From the NCBI GenBank assembly GCA_001970855.1, contig LSSN01000559.1, positions 4,944 through 21,177 on the forward strand: a DNA stretch of 16,234 nt. Reading direction: 5' to 3'. Below the pieces are notes generated by a model. That model was not told the origin of the DNA. It did not search any database and saw only the letters and a program-made list of their open reading frames with translations. Below are positions 1-10,414 of the stretch, piece by piece. The stretch is from Smittium culicis (Eukaryota; Kickxellomycota; Harpellomycetes; Harpellales; Legeriomycetaceae). The number at the start of each line of letters is the position of its first letter. Position 1 is the stretch's first letter. Position numbers and translations under genes: made by a program.

Positions 1-84
1 ATAGTGAAGGCAACGCGCAGCGATTCGGAGGACAGCGATTCCAGAGGAGGACCATCTAGAAACAGGAGGAACCGATTCGTTTAG
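1..84 (+). CDS. possible C-terminal tail of the LINE ORF (partial, 5' off window)
   Basis: Frame 1 is open from the window edge to a TAG at 82-84 and gives 27 residues rich in Ser/Asp and then Arg/Asn, with the acidic run SDSEDSDS followed by a basic RNRRNR end. It lies directly upstream of what would be the 3' untranslated region of the retroelement, where the end of the ORF2 polyprotein is expected. The reading is short and has no recognised domain, so coding is an inference. The charge-patterned tail and the position are the only support. Confidence 0.3.
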   Translation: MVKATRSDSEDSDSRGGPSRNRRNRFV

Positions 85-507
85 CACAGTCTGAGACATT
101 ATCTGTGCACAAGTCCAGCGTTCGACAGCATTACGGAACTCAGCCGTTTAGCAGCTTATTGTAGGAGAGCCAGGTCGATCATTCCCACGTTTGGGTAGGA
201 GCCTATTTTTTATTAATCCTGTTAGATGTAGGCTCTGACTAGGAGCTCAATGATCTCAACGAATTCAATTTTGTTGGAACGAGCTTAATTCAATGACTGC
301 TTGTAACTTCAGTCATCCAGCCTACTTGAAGCAATGCCTGGGTGGATCTTTCGGGTGGTAGATTGATCCCATTTCCCTTTAGGTACGCAGCCGGTAGACT
401 GGCAGAAGAGTTTATTAGTATTAGAATATTAATTTTTTTATGCCTTGCACCGAATTTCTATTTTTTTAGTTTATTTACCGCGTATTTTCTATTATTGTTA
501 TCGTACC

Positions 508-513
508 AATAAA
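508..513 (+). promoter_or_regulatory. polyadenylation signal of left LINE copy
   Basis: AATAAA lies 11 bases before the A-rich tail that starts at 525. The same hexamer is kept in the inverted copy on the minus strand (900-905), also just before its A tail, so the signal belongs to the element rather than arising by chance in AT-rich DNA. Confidence 0.6.
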
Positions 514-870
514 ATTCCGTGTTTAAAAAAAATAAAAAAAAAAAAAAAAATTAAGCTTATTTGGTTTATAATTTCGCCTTTATAGATAAAATATATAATA
601 GTCAAAAATAACTACAAATAATAGTACTTGATTATAATTTTTTTAATTTTTATAAGATTATCTTGAAATAATTAAAAAAAATTTAGCTCTATTTAGAATT
701 ATTATTTTTAAGTAATAATTTTTCTGAATAAAATATCAATAAAATAAGATAAAATAATAATAAAAAGCCACATTCTTTTAGTATATCAAACTAAAAATTA
801 TTCGTTAAAAATTTTATAAGATATGTCACTTTCAAGATGAATATATCAAGATATTTTTCATTTAGAAAAT

Positions 871-882
871 AATTAGATCTCT
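871..882. repeat. target-site duplication, left copy (12 bp)
   Basis: AATTAGATCTCT here is repeated exactly at 1195-1206, flanking the minus-strand retroelement copy. The bases just outside the 12-mer differ on both sides, so its length is well defined. This is the expected result of target-primed reverse transcription. Confidence 0.88.
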
Positions 883-1194
883 CTTTTTTTTTACGTAATT
901 TTATTGGTACGATAACAATAATAGAAAATACGCGGTAAATAAACTAAAAAAATAGAAATTCGGTGCAAGGCATAAAAAAATTAATATTCTAATACTAATA
1001 AATTCCTCTGCCGGTCTACCGGCTGCGTACCTAAAGGGAAATGGGATCAATCTACCAACCGAAAGATCCACCCAGGTATTGCTTCAAGTAGGCTGGATGA
1101 CTAAAGTTACAACCAGTCATTGAATTAGGCTCGTTCCAACAAAATTGAATTCGTTGAGATCATTGAGCTCCTAGTCAGAGCCTTAATCTAAATC
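883..1194 (-). mobile_element. 5'-truncated LINE 3'-end copy, minus strand
   Basis: Read on the minus strand, the copy begins at about 1194, matches 222-520 of the left copy, carries AATAAA (900-905 on the plus strand as TTTATT) and ends in nine A's (884-892). Perfect 12-bp duplications sit at both ends. It lacks everything upstream of left-copy position 222, so it is a typical 5'-truncated, non-coding insertion of about 310 bp. Its fair preservation in DNA that is otherwise about 85% AT suggests it is young relative to the region. Confidence 0.85.
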
Positions 1195-1206
1195 AATTAG
1201 ATCTCT
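1195..1206. repeat. target-site duplication, right copy (12 bp)
   Basis: Exact second copy of the 12-mer at 871-882. It abuts the truncated 5' end of the minus-strand retroelement copy. Confidence 0.88.
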
Positions 1207-1307
1207 TAAATGTTTTTTTTTTTTTTAGTTTTTTATAAGCTCCAATCACAATTATCCTTAGATGTATCTTGTATATATATCAGATTAATTAATAGTTTAT
1301 ACATTTA

Positions 1308-1430
1308 TTAACCCTTTTTATTGTATATATAAGAATTGATGCAACTAATATTTGTGATTTTTTTTAAAATTTATTCAAGTGGTTTTAGATTTATTTGTAT
1401 AATAGAAATTAAAAATATATAAAGGGTAAT
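1308..1430. mobile_element. possible short CCCTTT-ended element (degenerate)
   Basis: TTAA then CCCTTT starts at 1308, and AAAGGG then TAAT ends at 1430, giving the same kind of ends as the family found at 8.8-12.4 kb. On the minus strand a block near 1385-1405 resembles the conserved centre of that family (CTATT..TACA..ATAAA). The right flank is TAAT instead of TTAA and most of the interior does not align, so it could be an internally deleted copy or chance. Confidence 0.28.
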
Positions 1431-2867
1431 TTTTGTTAAATAAAATAAAATAAATCAGCTTTTTAGTAAAGTATAGAAGTTTTAAAAATCATGAATTAGA
1501 TTTTTTATCAATATTTTTGATTTTTAATATCATATTAAAACACGTATCTTACGTTAAATCCCTCCCCCCCAAATTTTCTATTCATTTCTCTATCCTAGGT
1601 GAATAAATTATGATCAATAAATCAAGATTCATGTTTTAAAATTAGTCGTCTTAAATTCATATAATGAGTTTAATATATTAATTTATATATAAAGCTCATA
1701 AATGAATATAATTGTGCTTTTGTTTTTATTTATAGTTTTTTTGTATAAATTTTGATTAAAAATATAGCATAATTTCTAATTGCGAAAATTATTAGATAAT
1801 CAATAAATTATACAATCATAAAAATTTTTTAATGTATAATTTTTTCAAATATTTTATTTAATTTTACATGTTTTATACATTATTTTAAAACTTCATTAAT
1901 AATTGTGCTATAATTTCTGTATAATTTTTGTTTCATAAAATAAATTTAACCTTATTTAACATTAAAAGCAAAAATAACTTTTTTTTATCTCTACACTTTA
2001 AACATCCTAATTTATTTATCATAAAACTATTAAAATAAGTATTAATCTAATATTAACAAAATTATATCTATTAGTTATAGTATCAATCTATTTTTAGTAA
2101 TAATTATGCGCCTTATAGGATATAAGGCCCCAGAAAAAATCATATAAATAACCAGAAAAAATTTTTTTTTCACTTCCTAGTCTTGAACCACGATTTATTT
2201 TATAATTGTACTAAAATTATTTTTACCAATCAAAATTTACTTATAAAACTAAAACATAAAATCGAATAATAATTTTTTTGCATACTTTTATGGTAATGAC
2301 TATTTTTTGTTATAAAATAAATGAATATAGTTAATTATTTTACATAATTATCAAATACAGAGAATTTATTAGTTTTTTAGATTTTTAATCAAATTTATTC
2401 TCTATTTTTTTTGAAAATTGATTTTATCTAAAAATTTTACTTGATAAAGATAATTTTTTCTTATTTTGAGTGATAAATAATACGAATTTTACTATATTTA
2501 AATTTAATATATGTTTTAAATAGATTTTTTTTCATAATATACTATAATATTATCTAAATTTTACGTTTAATATTTTTAATAGTATTGAATAATATCATAA
2601 ATATACAATTTATTATACTTTTATATTTATATTAGACTAGAATCATAATCAATCAAAAGTCGCAAAAATTTAATTGGTGATTATTTATTGGTTTTTTATC
2701 AATAAATAGATCGGAAAGTTGAACAAAAATATATATAAAGCCGAAATTTCAATAAGTTATCTGATATTATAGACTTATAAAGATATATTAGATCAATCTT
2801 ATAAATCTAAAAAATAAAACTGAACTAAAAATTATTTTTATTTTAATTAAAATTTAATATAAAAATA

Positions 2868-2891
2868 TAGGCATAAAAAATTTTATGCCTA
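2868..2891. repeat. 24-bp near-perfect palindrome
   Basis: TAGGCATAAAA at 2868-2878 and its exact reverse complement at 2881-2891 are separated by AA. The arms carry a GGC/GCC core in DNA that is otherwise about 15% GC. It could form a small hairpin or cruciform, or bind a dimeric protein. No neighbouring gene gives it a role. Confidence 0.7.
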
Positions 2892-5800
2892 AATTTCGTA
2901 ATATAATTATGTATTTAAAATTTTGTATGAAATTAAATCTGTTGTTTTTACCACACGCATTAATACGCTATTATATAATTTTGGATTTTTAGGTGATATT
3001 GTTAGATTTTTTTTTTTAAAATAAACTCCTAATTTTCCACAAAAGTAAATAATAATTTATAATTTTTTTACAGGATTACAGGATTATAGGAATATAAAAT
3101 ATTTAAACATGTCTAAATTAAAAATATATATAATATAAATAATACAGGATTAAAAATAGTAATCGAACTATATATTTTTGATTTATTCTATATTTAATAT
3201 AGAATCACTATTTTTTTAGAAAAAAACTTCATAATATAAAAATTTTTATGAATTAAAAGTTCTTTAGCTTTATTTAACAGAGAAATTATATTGTTGTATT
3301 TTTTTACCTTCTATTCGATTTAAATTATTAAAAATTTAAATTTTATTTTGTATAATTTCTTGTTCTTGAGAAAATTTAATAATAATTTATAATTAAAATA
3401 ATAAAATAAGATTATTTAATCAATCTTGTATTATTTATTTTGTATAATATATTTGCTAGTATACAATTTTTTATGATGAGTTTTGAGATATTTCACTTTA
3501 TTCAATTGATACACTGAATTATTTGACTATGTGAATAAAATTTTATCTGGGAGTTCAAGTCAATTTTCTTATAGCTATTCTCGGAAAAACTTTTACCCTC
3601 CCTTCTTTATTTGATTAAATTTACTAAAATTGGATTATTATTAATTTATACTATTTTTTAAATAAATTAAGATGATAATAAGTTACAAGAAATTATTTTA
3701 AATTATGCACTTTTATCAAAATATCCCTTAATATATTTATGATAATTTAGTGTAATATTATAAGATTTTTTTAGTATTTAAAATAAATTCTATTAAAAGA
3801 ATCCAATTATATTTTGATTATTTACACTTCTAGTTATTTATCATTAATATTTGGTTAATTATCTGAAATTTTAGTCATTTTTATTTACAATAGTGCTTAT
3901 CACCTCTAAAAAGCTATTTATACATTGGTTGATTTGCTTAAAAAATATATTATCTGTGCATAGTTTTGATGATTTATAAAATTTAAAGCAATTGATGAAA
4001 ATACTGAGTGGTTCCTTTTTCTTATTTATAACTATACATAAATTTTTGGTACAATTTTTAACTTCAGTATTGACTCATTTTCCATATTTCTCTATCCATT
4101 TTTTATTAGTATTACTTTATATTTGAGTATTTTCAGGTTAGATTTTGGAATTTGATTAAAAAATATTTTTATAGTTGATTTATCTAAAAAAATTTTTTTT
4201 GATCAATTATACATTTATTGCGTTACTATTCACTAAAAAAATTTAATTTCTTAATAATACATTTTTTTTGTAACTTAATATATTTTATTATGAAAAATGA
4301 AATTTGTATGATAAATAAACCTAATTTCTTCTTAATACTCGCATAAATTTATTCAATTATAATACTTATGTCGTGTAAAATTTATTGAACGATATTCTAA
4401 TCTAGTGAAATAATCTTATGGATTGGTTTATTAATCATTGGAATACTCTTTATTTAAAAATAATGCATTGTATATTATTATTAACTATTTCCAGAAATAA
4501 TGTTTTTAATGAAATTTTCAGAAAAATTTTTATATGTCTCAACACTTAAGCGCTAAAATTTTTCTGGTGGCACAATAAAAAAATAGTTTTTTTTTGGTGC
4601 GCGTCTATTTTATTTTACAAATATTATTTTTCGTAATTAATTCTGATACACATAAAATAAAATTTTATTTATGCGCATTGGAAATATTCACGAAAATTTA
4701 ACTCTTCTCAGATATTTTCCTTTTAGTACCACAATTTTTATAAAAATATGATGGATTTTTGATATTTATAAGAGAATGTTTTATTTTCAGCAATTATAAA
4801 ACTAAATAGTATTTAAATGAGTCTCTGAATTTTTTTATTTTTTCTGAATTCGGTTGGATATATTTTTAGGCTATTAATATTTTTTTTAGTGTGTGAAATA
4901 TTTAAATCATTTGATACAGCTTATTTAAAGTTTCATCGTTTTTTTACTCCAAAATCAATTTATAATAAGCTTTTGTCTGAATTTATGTATTATTATGCTA
5001 AAAAATTTATGAAATTAAAGTTTTTTAAAAAAGTTTTTAAAGATTTTATTAGATATTTTCTAAAAGTATACAAAAAATATTAGTATATATTTAAAATAAA
5101 AACAAAAGTTAAATTACATTGATTAAAGGAGACAATGGTGTCGATAGAATAAAAAAATCCTTCCCACAAATGAAAGGTCTAAAAAATTTTATATATCCTA
5201 TTTTTTTATTCCTACGGAAAATAAATATTCTAATTTATAAATAAATTATTTATATTATAAAAGCATTTAGGTATTTTGTGATTATTTAAAGAGTTATTTA
5301 TTTATTTATTTATTTTTTGGATTTAATGATATACTTTAAGTCTAATTTACATGGTATTTAATTAGTTTATTGTAATAAAAATGTCCATAAAATAGTTAAA
5401 ATGATTTGAAATGTGAAAAAAACTGTATTTATATCTAGATTTCGAATTTTAAGATATATTTAAAGGTTTTAATAACAAAAATTTTTCATAGTATATATAT
5501 TTTTTGAAATTTTATATTGATAAAAATATATCAGGTTATTTTTCACACGGCTCTATTAGACCAAAAAAAAAGTTTATTTATTTCTATATTGATTAATTTA
5601 ATAAGGTACTGAGATTATTAATATAAATATTTTTATTAAATATCAACCTAAATATTAAAATTTACCAATATTATGTATAAAAAAAAGCAATTCACATGAA
5701 TCTGGACTATTTTTTGACGCGTTTTTTCATCCAACTTTAGTCAAAAATAGTTGTATTATTTAGCCAATCAGAGGCGATATAATTTTTTTGGACATAAATT

Positions 5801-7210
5801 TGGTATTTAAAACGATAATAAGATAAATTATTATTCAATCTTGATATGATTTATTAGGTCAAGAATTTTAAATTAGGTTTTAATCTCTGGTAACAAATAT
5901 AGTTAAAGTATGTAATAATTTAAAAATCAATATTTAATTAAATCTTACGTACGTTAATACCAATATTTTTAAAAACTGTTGATAGGTTTTAAAATTTAAA
6001 TTTTACCTATAATTTTATTTTTAGCTATTATATGTAGCTTAAAAAAATTGATATTGTTTCTTGAATTTTAAATAAATACAGATATTAAATGTCAGGATTC
6101 AATCTAGTAAATAGAAGTAAGCTTTGAGGGTATAATTTGCATTATTTAATTATATTTTTTACATGGTATATTTATAATAATGAAACCCAAAGCGAAAATA
6201 TTACATATGATGTTATGAATCTAGCCCCAAATATAATAAATTTAGTAAATCATAAAAATGTATTATTTTTCAAAGATCGAATCAAATAATCTTAGAAAAA
6301 GATCACCGTTTATTAAATTAAGAAAAATTAAATATTGAGTGTACTTGCATAATATGAAATCGTAAAGAGTAATACACCTAATAAGTATTTACGTTGTAGA
6401 CCAAAAAATAAAATTATAAAATAATCAATCTTTATCTTATTATAATCTATTTAGTTTAAATGCTTGAAATTTCTTTTAAATATTTGAAATAAAAATTAAT
6501 TCATAAAGAGACAAAGATCTGATAAATAAAAGATTGTATTATATTGTCAGATTATTAAATATCTAACAGTATAAAAATTTAATTTGTGATATGTTTCAAT
6601 TTAATTGGTTATTACTTATGGGGTTTTAGCTTAAAGATTTATTTAAAATGCCTACTAAGGAGGTTAATTAGTAAAGGTAAGATAAATAATAATTGTTTTA
6701 ACTAAAAGTTCAAATTTTTTCAGAAATGATATTCAAAAAGCAATATTAAGTTCAAGTTCAAAAGTAATTTTTTAAAAAAAATTTTAATTATTGAAATTCA
6801 AAAGATTGTATTATTTTCAACAACGGATTGGTTCAAAAGTGTTTCCCACTTTCCTAGGAAAGTTGGAATATGGTTTACATATATTATTTTCCTTATTATT
6901 TTTTTGCCTTATTATAATTTTTTTGTTTTTTTCTTTATTATTTGACCTAGGTAAACGGTCTCATTATAGGTAAAGTAGTGTAACGATTTACTAAATATTT
7001 ATTGATTTTCTAAATATTTATCTGAAAATATGTTATACAATTTACTAAGTTGACAGATTATGTGAAAGTGTTCTCTCTCTCAAATATTGTCAATTAGTTA
7101 TACATCGTAAACAAGTTTATAAGTTTAGAATTTTATAAGATATATAAATATTTTATAAAAAGTAGGCGCCTAAATTGAATTTGATGAATAATAATATGAT
7201 TTCACCTAAA

Positions 7211-7330
7211 GGTATAAAGGTATAAAGGTATAAAGGTATAAAGGTATAAAGGTATAAAGGTATAAAGGTATAAAGGTATAAAGGTATAAAGGTATAAAGG
7301 TATAAAGGTATAAAAGAATAAAAGTATAAA
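7211..7330 (+). repeat. 8-bp tandem array (GGTATAAA), 13 perfect plus 2 imperfect units
   Basis: Units of GGTATAAA run without a single mismatch from 7211 to 7314 (13 copies), followed by two diverged copies (AGAATAAA, AGTATAAA) to 7330. Perfect units beside decaying edge units indicate recent expansion by slippage or unequal exchange. The repeat contains a TATAAA box-like core but no gene follows. It lies a few hundred bases before the rise in GC near 7.6 kb and may be length-polymorphic. Confidence 0.95.
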
Positions 7331-8768
7331 TTTGATAAAGAAATAGATTGAAAATTATTTTCTGAAATTTAAATTTTTTGTATGAAATTAGAATTTTATT
7401 CCATAATAAAGTAGATATTGTTCGCTAATATGCCTATAATTTTTATTTGAGTTGTTATTACATTTAAAAATCACGTTTTTATAGGCGTTATAAAGGTTAT
7501 TGATTTAATAATAGCTTTATTGGTATAAAGTGAGAATGTTGAAAATATTAGTATAAAAAGTTTATCAGGGTTTTTTTTATTAAAAATTCTAACAGAGTAT
7601 AAAATTGACGCAAGTATTAATTTATTCTATAAGGCACATTTTTTAGATGATTGGGTCTTTTCTAATCATAAATAGTTACAGAAAGATTCGCGTACCACAA
7701 AGCAGCCAGAAATTATGTTTTCCAGTAATGCGTGATAAGTTACCGATAATGGACTCAGAGGGATTAGAGAGTAACTAAATAAATTTTTTTTTTACAAAAA
7801 CTAGGTTACATTAAGGATGAAATTTTATTCTAGGAAATTATATGTCCAGATGTGATATTTTATTTTACTAAATAAAACTTTAGACGAGCTAACGATAAAT
7901 TCTACATCAACGAACAAGAGTCTATTCATACTAGATACCATAATTTCATTAGTTTTTATCAGGTGCAATATTAATTTCGAATTGTAAGCGTGATTGGATT
8001 TAAATTTTTTTTAATTGATTTTCTGAGTTGGTTTTTGTATAGATTATTTAAATATGCTTAGCTTTATTGTTTGAAATTGGGTATAGTATTCTAATTAGAG
8101 TCACATATATGTTGCGATGATAACAAAAGTTTATTATTGTGCCTAAACTAGTTTTAAAAAAGCAGATTACTATTTTTTTATAGGGATAGTTACTTCAATC
8201 AAGGCCCCAATAAGATTCCATAGCTTCCTGGAAAAAATAAGCAAGTAAAGTGTCAGGCGTATTTCGACTATATAAAATTAGCACAATTTTTTATGAACCA
8301 GTATTATCTAATTTCTAAATTTTTTTATTATTAGTAGTATTTTTTAAGGGGTAAAGAGAAAAAATGTAATCATTGGTAATTTAGAGAATAAGCTGAATTT
8401 CAAATAATAGTTTTTTGGTGGACATTTCTTCGGCGATTAGCACAAATATAATTCAATCTAGAGAAATTTAAAATGGATTGCTATTTTTGTTTCAGTATTT
8501 AGTCAGAAATTCAGTTTGAAAATACCGCGAAAAATCCAGGATTTAAAGGGGGCAGGATGCTTTAATTAATATTGTGAAAAAAATTACACTAGTTATTTAT
8601 AATCTAAATGTTTTCACATTTTTTACAAATGCTTAGCAGTTTATAACCCTTATCCCATTAAAAAATAATAACAAAATACCTAATAATTGCAATTATAAAT
8701 GCAATGCTATATTATGCTCAATTATTTCAAAATTAGAGCTATACATTATGGCCGAAGAGTTTCAGAAT
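7331..8768. other. gene-free AT-rich stretch across the GC step
   Basis: No open frame of note, RNA gene or clear repeat. GC in sampled lines rises from 13 of 60 (7381-7440) to 24 of 60 (7681-7740) and then stays mostly at 22-30%. A stretch starting TATAACCCTTATCCC near 8642 and another near 8370 show weak likeness to the repeat family described below, but neither is strong enough to call. Confidence 0.6.
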
Positions 8769-8961
8769 TTAACCTGTTTCCTGTCCATCACCCTTAAAAA
8801 AATAAACTTGTTGACTCGGTTATGATTTATATTAAATTTATAATTTGATGCTATTCTACAATAAACCAATAGTTACATGTCTGGAGATTGAATTTTTTTT
8901 ACTGAAATTGGCTTGATGTATTTTGTAGACCAAACACAATTTACCGCCCGGTGACTATTAA
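8769..8961 (+). mobile_element. TTAA/CCCTTT-family MITE-like element, copy A
   Basis: TTAA at 8769-8772 is followed by a mutated CCTGTTTCCTGTCC end, and the far end has CCGGTGAC before TTAA at 8958-8961. Inner blocks shared in order with the other copies are TGATTTATA (8823), CTATTCTACAATAAACCAAT (8851-8870) and GTATTTTGTAGACCAAA (8918-8934). The length, 193 bp including the TTAA sites, equals that of copies B and C. There is no coding capacity. Copy A is more diverged at its ends than C but well kept in the centre. Common origin is visible by direct alignment, whereas a DNA-transposon (MITE) origin is inferred from the ends. Confidence 0.68.
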
Positions 8962-9691
8962 ACCAATTTAGTGGAGAGAGTATTTTGGATTAACTGTATT
9001 CTATGAAATTAATTGGGATAAAAATATTAGCACAGTACAAGATTTTAGATTAGAAGCGACATTTCAACAAATATAGTCATAAAGTTAAGTATTATAGTAG
9101 AAGTTGTTACAAGCAATTTGCATATAATTTTTTTTAAAATAGATTTTATTAGCCTTTTTAATGTATTTTACCAGAATTTTTTTTTTTTTAGCGTACTTGA
9201 AAACCAAGAAAAATTTGCGTAAAACTTGCAAGATTTATCTAGGAATAGCTATGCGCTTTTATTGTTTTTGAATAATAAAAATGATCACTAAAAGTTAATT
9301 GGTAGTATTATTTAATTTGAAAATCTATACTACTTTTTTTAATCAGTCAAAATAAATTCAGAATTAAATTTCATATCTTTTGAATTATTGTCCGAAAATA
9401 GTAATAGCTTTTGTTATTGTTTATGGTAATTAGTTGAATAGTAGACTAATTTGTCAAAAATATTTAGTAATGAAATTCCTATTGAAGTGATTAAAAAATG
9501 AGCAAAAAATGCTTTTAAGGAGATTATATAAAAGAATAAATGCTTTAAGCCCCAAGTTATAAATAAGTTCAGAAAAAATACTTCATTTAAAACATTTCAG
9601 TATTTATCGAAATTAAGGCAATTAATTTCTATAATCTATTGGCCAAGTACATAAAACTGTTATATTATGAAATAAACCAAATTGGATTCTA

Positions 9692-9719
9692 GATAAAAAA
9701 AAATGTTGTTTTTTTTATC
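9692..9719. repeat. short hairpin, 11-bp stem
   Basis: GATAAAAAAAA (9692-9702) and TTTTTTTTATC (9709-9719) are reverse complements around a 6-base loop. The stem is mostly A:T and may be chance in this composition. No function is suggested by neighbours. Confidence 0.4.
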
Positions 9720-9884
9720 GGCTATTTATATATTTAATATTGGATTACTTTTTTATTGGCTGAGATCGCGACTTTAATTCAGTTTTCTTTTTTTGCTCTT
9801 TCAGGCGATAACGCAGTATAGCTTTTTTAAAAATAATAATTGGACTAGTCTATTCAAATTATTAATAATTTGATGAATTGGAAA

Positions 9885-9987
9885 AAATAGCCAACAATTT
9901 ATTATTAGCATCTATTAATTTATCATATTGTCTTTTGGTTGGACATTTAATAGTCCAAAAAAATCCAACCTCCTCTCAAAGGGTTAA
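9885..9987 (+). mobile_element. TTAA/CCCTTT-family element, copy D (left part lost or unrecognisable)
   Basis: The right end is the best kept of the family: CTCTCAAAGGGTTAA at 9973-9987, ending in TTAA. Further in, ACATTTAATAGTCCAAAAA (9943-9961) matches the GTATTTTATAGTTCAAAAA block of copy B, and ATTTATTATTAGCATCTATT (9898-9917) matches B's centre. About 40 bp between these blocks are missing relative to B. Upstream of about 9885 the alignment fades, so the left boundary is uncertain and may reach about 9836. Confidence 0.55.
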
Positions 9988-10217
9988 TATAAACTTTAAA
10001 TGCGAATTCAAATATGTTAATGCAATGTTGAAGATTTAAATAAAATAGTCATTTCACTAGGCGAGTCGTCTCCCACATTTAAAAGCTAATAGACTGAAGG
10101 TTTAATCCAAGTTAAATTTCTTGGTAAATAGTGAAATTTTAGCCATGAAATAGTTTTCTATCAGTATTATATTTAGGAAAAACGACAGGGGTATGGAATC
10201 GTGAATTTAAGAACTGC

Positions 10218-10414
10218 TTAACCCTTTCCCGTCCTACAATCTTTGAAAAAATGAAATTATTGATTCGTTTACGATTTATAAGCAAATTTATTATTTGCTA
10301 TTATTCTCAATATAACCAATATTTTTTAAGGAATCGGAATTAAACTGTTTTTGATGAATTCAGTTGGTTGTATTTTATAGTTCAAAAATAGTCTACTGCT
10401 CGTGAAGGAGTCAA
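10218..10414 (+). mobile_element. TTAA/CCCTTT-family element, copy B
   Basis: TTAA plus CCCTTTCCCGTCC (10218-10234) starts the element, and CTCGTGAAGGAG plus TCAA (10399-10414) ends it, giving 197 bp. The right flank has one change from TTAA. Shared inner blocks are CGATTTATA (10272-10280), ATTTATTATTTGCTATTATT (10286-10305) with AACCAAT just after, and TGTATTTTATAGTTCAAAAA (10369-10388). Its right end, read as reverse complement, aligns closely with the left end of copy C through CCTTTCACGAG and onward into the TTTTTGA block. This shows that copies B and C are inverted relative to each other. Confidence 0.74.

Larger units (their letters stand above)
1..550 (+). mobile_element. 3' end of a non-LTR (LINE-like) retrotransposon with poly(A) tail
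   Basis: This segment is clearly GC-richer than the following desert. It ends in AATAAA (508-513), a short GT-rich stretch and an A-rich tail (525-550, interrupted by one T at 533). That order of signal and tail marks the 3' end of a poly(A)-tailed retroelement. Its last 299 bases (222-520) recur as an inverted copy at 893-1191, so it is a multicopy sequence. The 5' part continues off the window, so full length and upstream target duplication cannot be seen. Family assignment to LINE rests on the poly(A) tail and on the target duplication of the sister copy. A SINE or a processed transcript carrying this 3' end is possible. Confidence 0.72.
222..1191. repeat. tail-to-tail inverted repeat, 299-bp arms
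   Basis: Left arm 222-520 and right arm 893-1191 are reverse complements with no gaps. By hand I count 11 mismatches in 299 positions, several of them C/T or G/A differences. The spacer (521-892) is AT-rich and includes both A tails, which point at each other. The arms come from two insertions of the same retroelement 3' end in opposite orientation, not from one palindromic element, because only the right copy has its own target duplication inside the window. A transcript across both arms could fold into a long hairpin. Confidence 0.92.
1207..7210. other. gene-free, extremely AT-rich desert
   Basis: About 6 kb with no credible gene. Hand counts of 60-bp lines give about 10-20% GC (for example 6 of 60 at 2521-2580 and 7 of 60 at 5581-5640). 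Stops occur every few codons in all frames. The two longest openings (4889-5083 and 6791-6973) begin with GTG and TTG and have composition expected from AT-rich noise. I saw no tRNA T-arm motif, no splice-like gene structure and no match to the retroelement ends. Visible structure is limited to homopolymer runs, a (TTTA)n stretch near 5295-5312, one exact palindrome (2868-2891) and a possible short TTAA-flanked element at 1308-1430. It may be ancient transposon DNA decayed by mutation, but nothing recognisable remains. Confidence 0.75.

Noticed and set aside
4889..5083. 64-codon open frame rich in Lys, Phe and Tyr
   Set aside because: It starts with GTG, has only residues favoured by about 80% AT DNA, matches no domain I know, and lies in DNA with no other gene-like signal. 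It is best read as chance.
6791..6973. 60-codon open frame with a hydrophobic stretch
   Set aside because: It starts with TTG, and the hydrophobic run comes from T-rich codons (Phe, Leu, Ile). No supporting motif, promoter or homologue is recognisable.
1207..7210. Mitochondrial DNA inserted in the nucleus, suggested by very low GC
   Set aside because: No mitochondrial protein, rRNA or tRNA fragment could be recognised, and the flanks are nuclear transposons.
7211..7330. Telomeric repeat or CRISPR-like array
   Set aside because: The unit is 8 bp with no spacers, is AT-rich, and is internal to a contig between unrelated DNA, so it is a simple minisatellite.
8340..8420. Possible further repeat copy (AATCATTGG...GAATAAGCTG...CAAATAATA)
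   Set aside because: Only one block resembles copy C, with an insertion inside it. Flanking blocks and CCCTTT ends are absent.
8642..8760. Stretch starting TATAACCCTTATCCC, similar to the left end of copy B
   Set aside because: The end looks right, but the centre aligns poorly and no matching right end precedes copy A.
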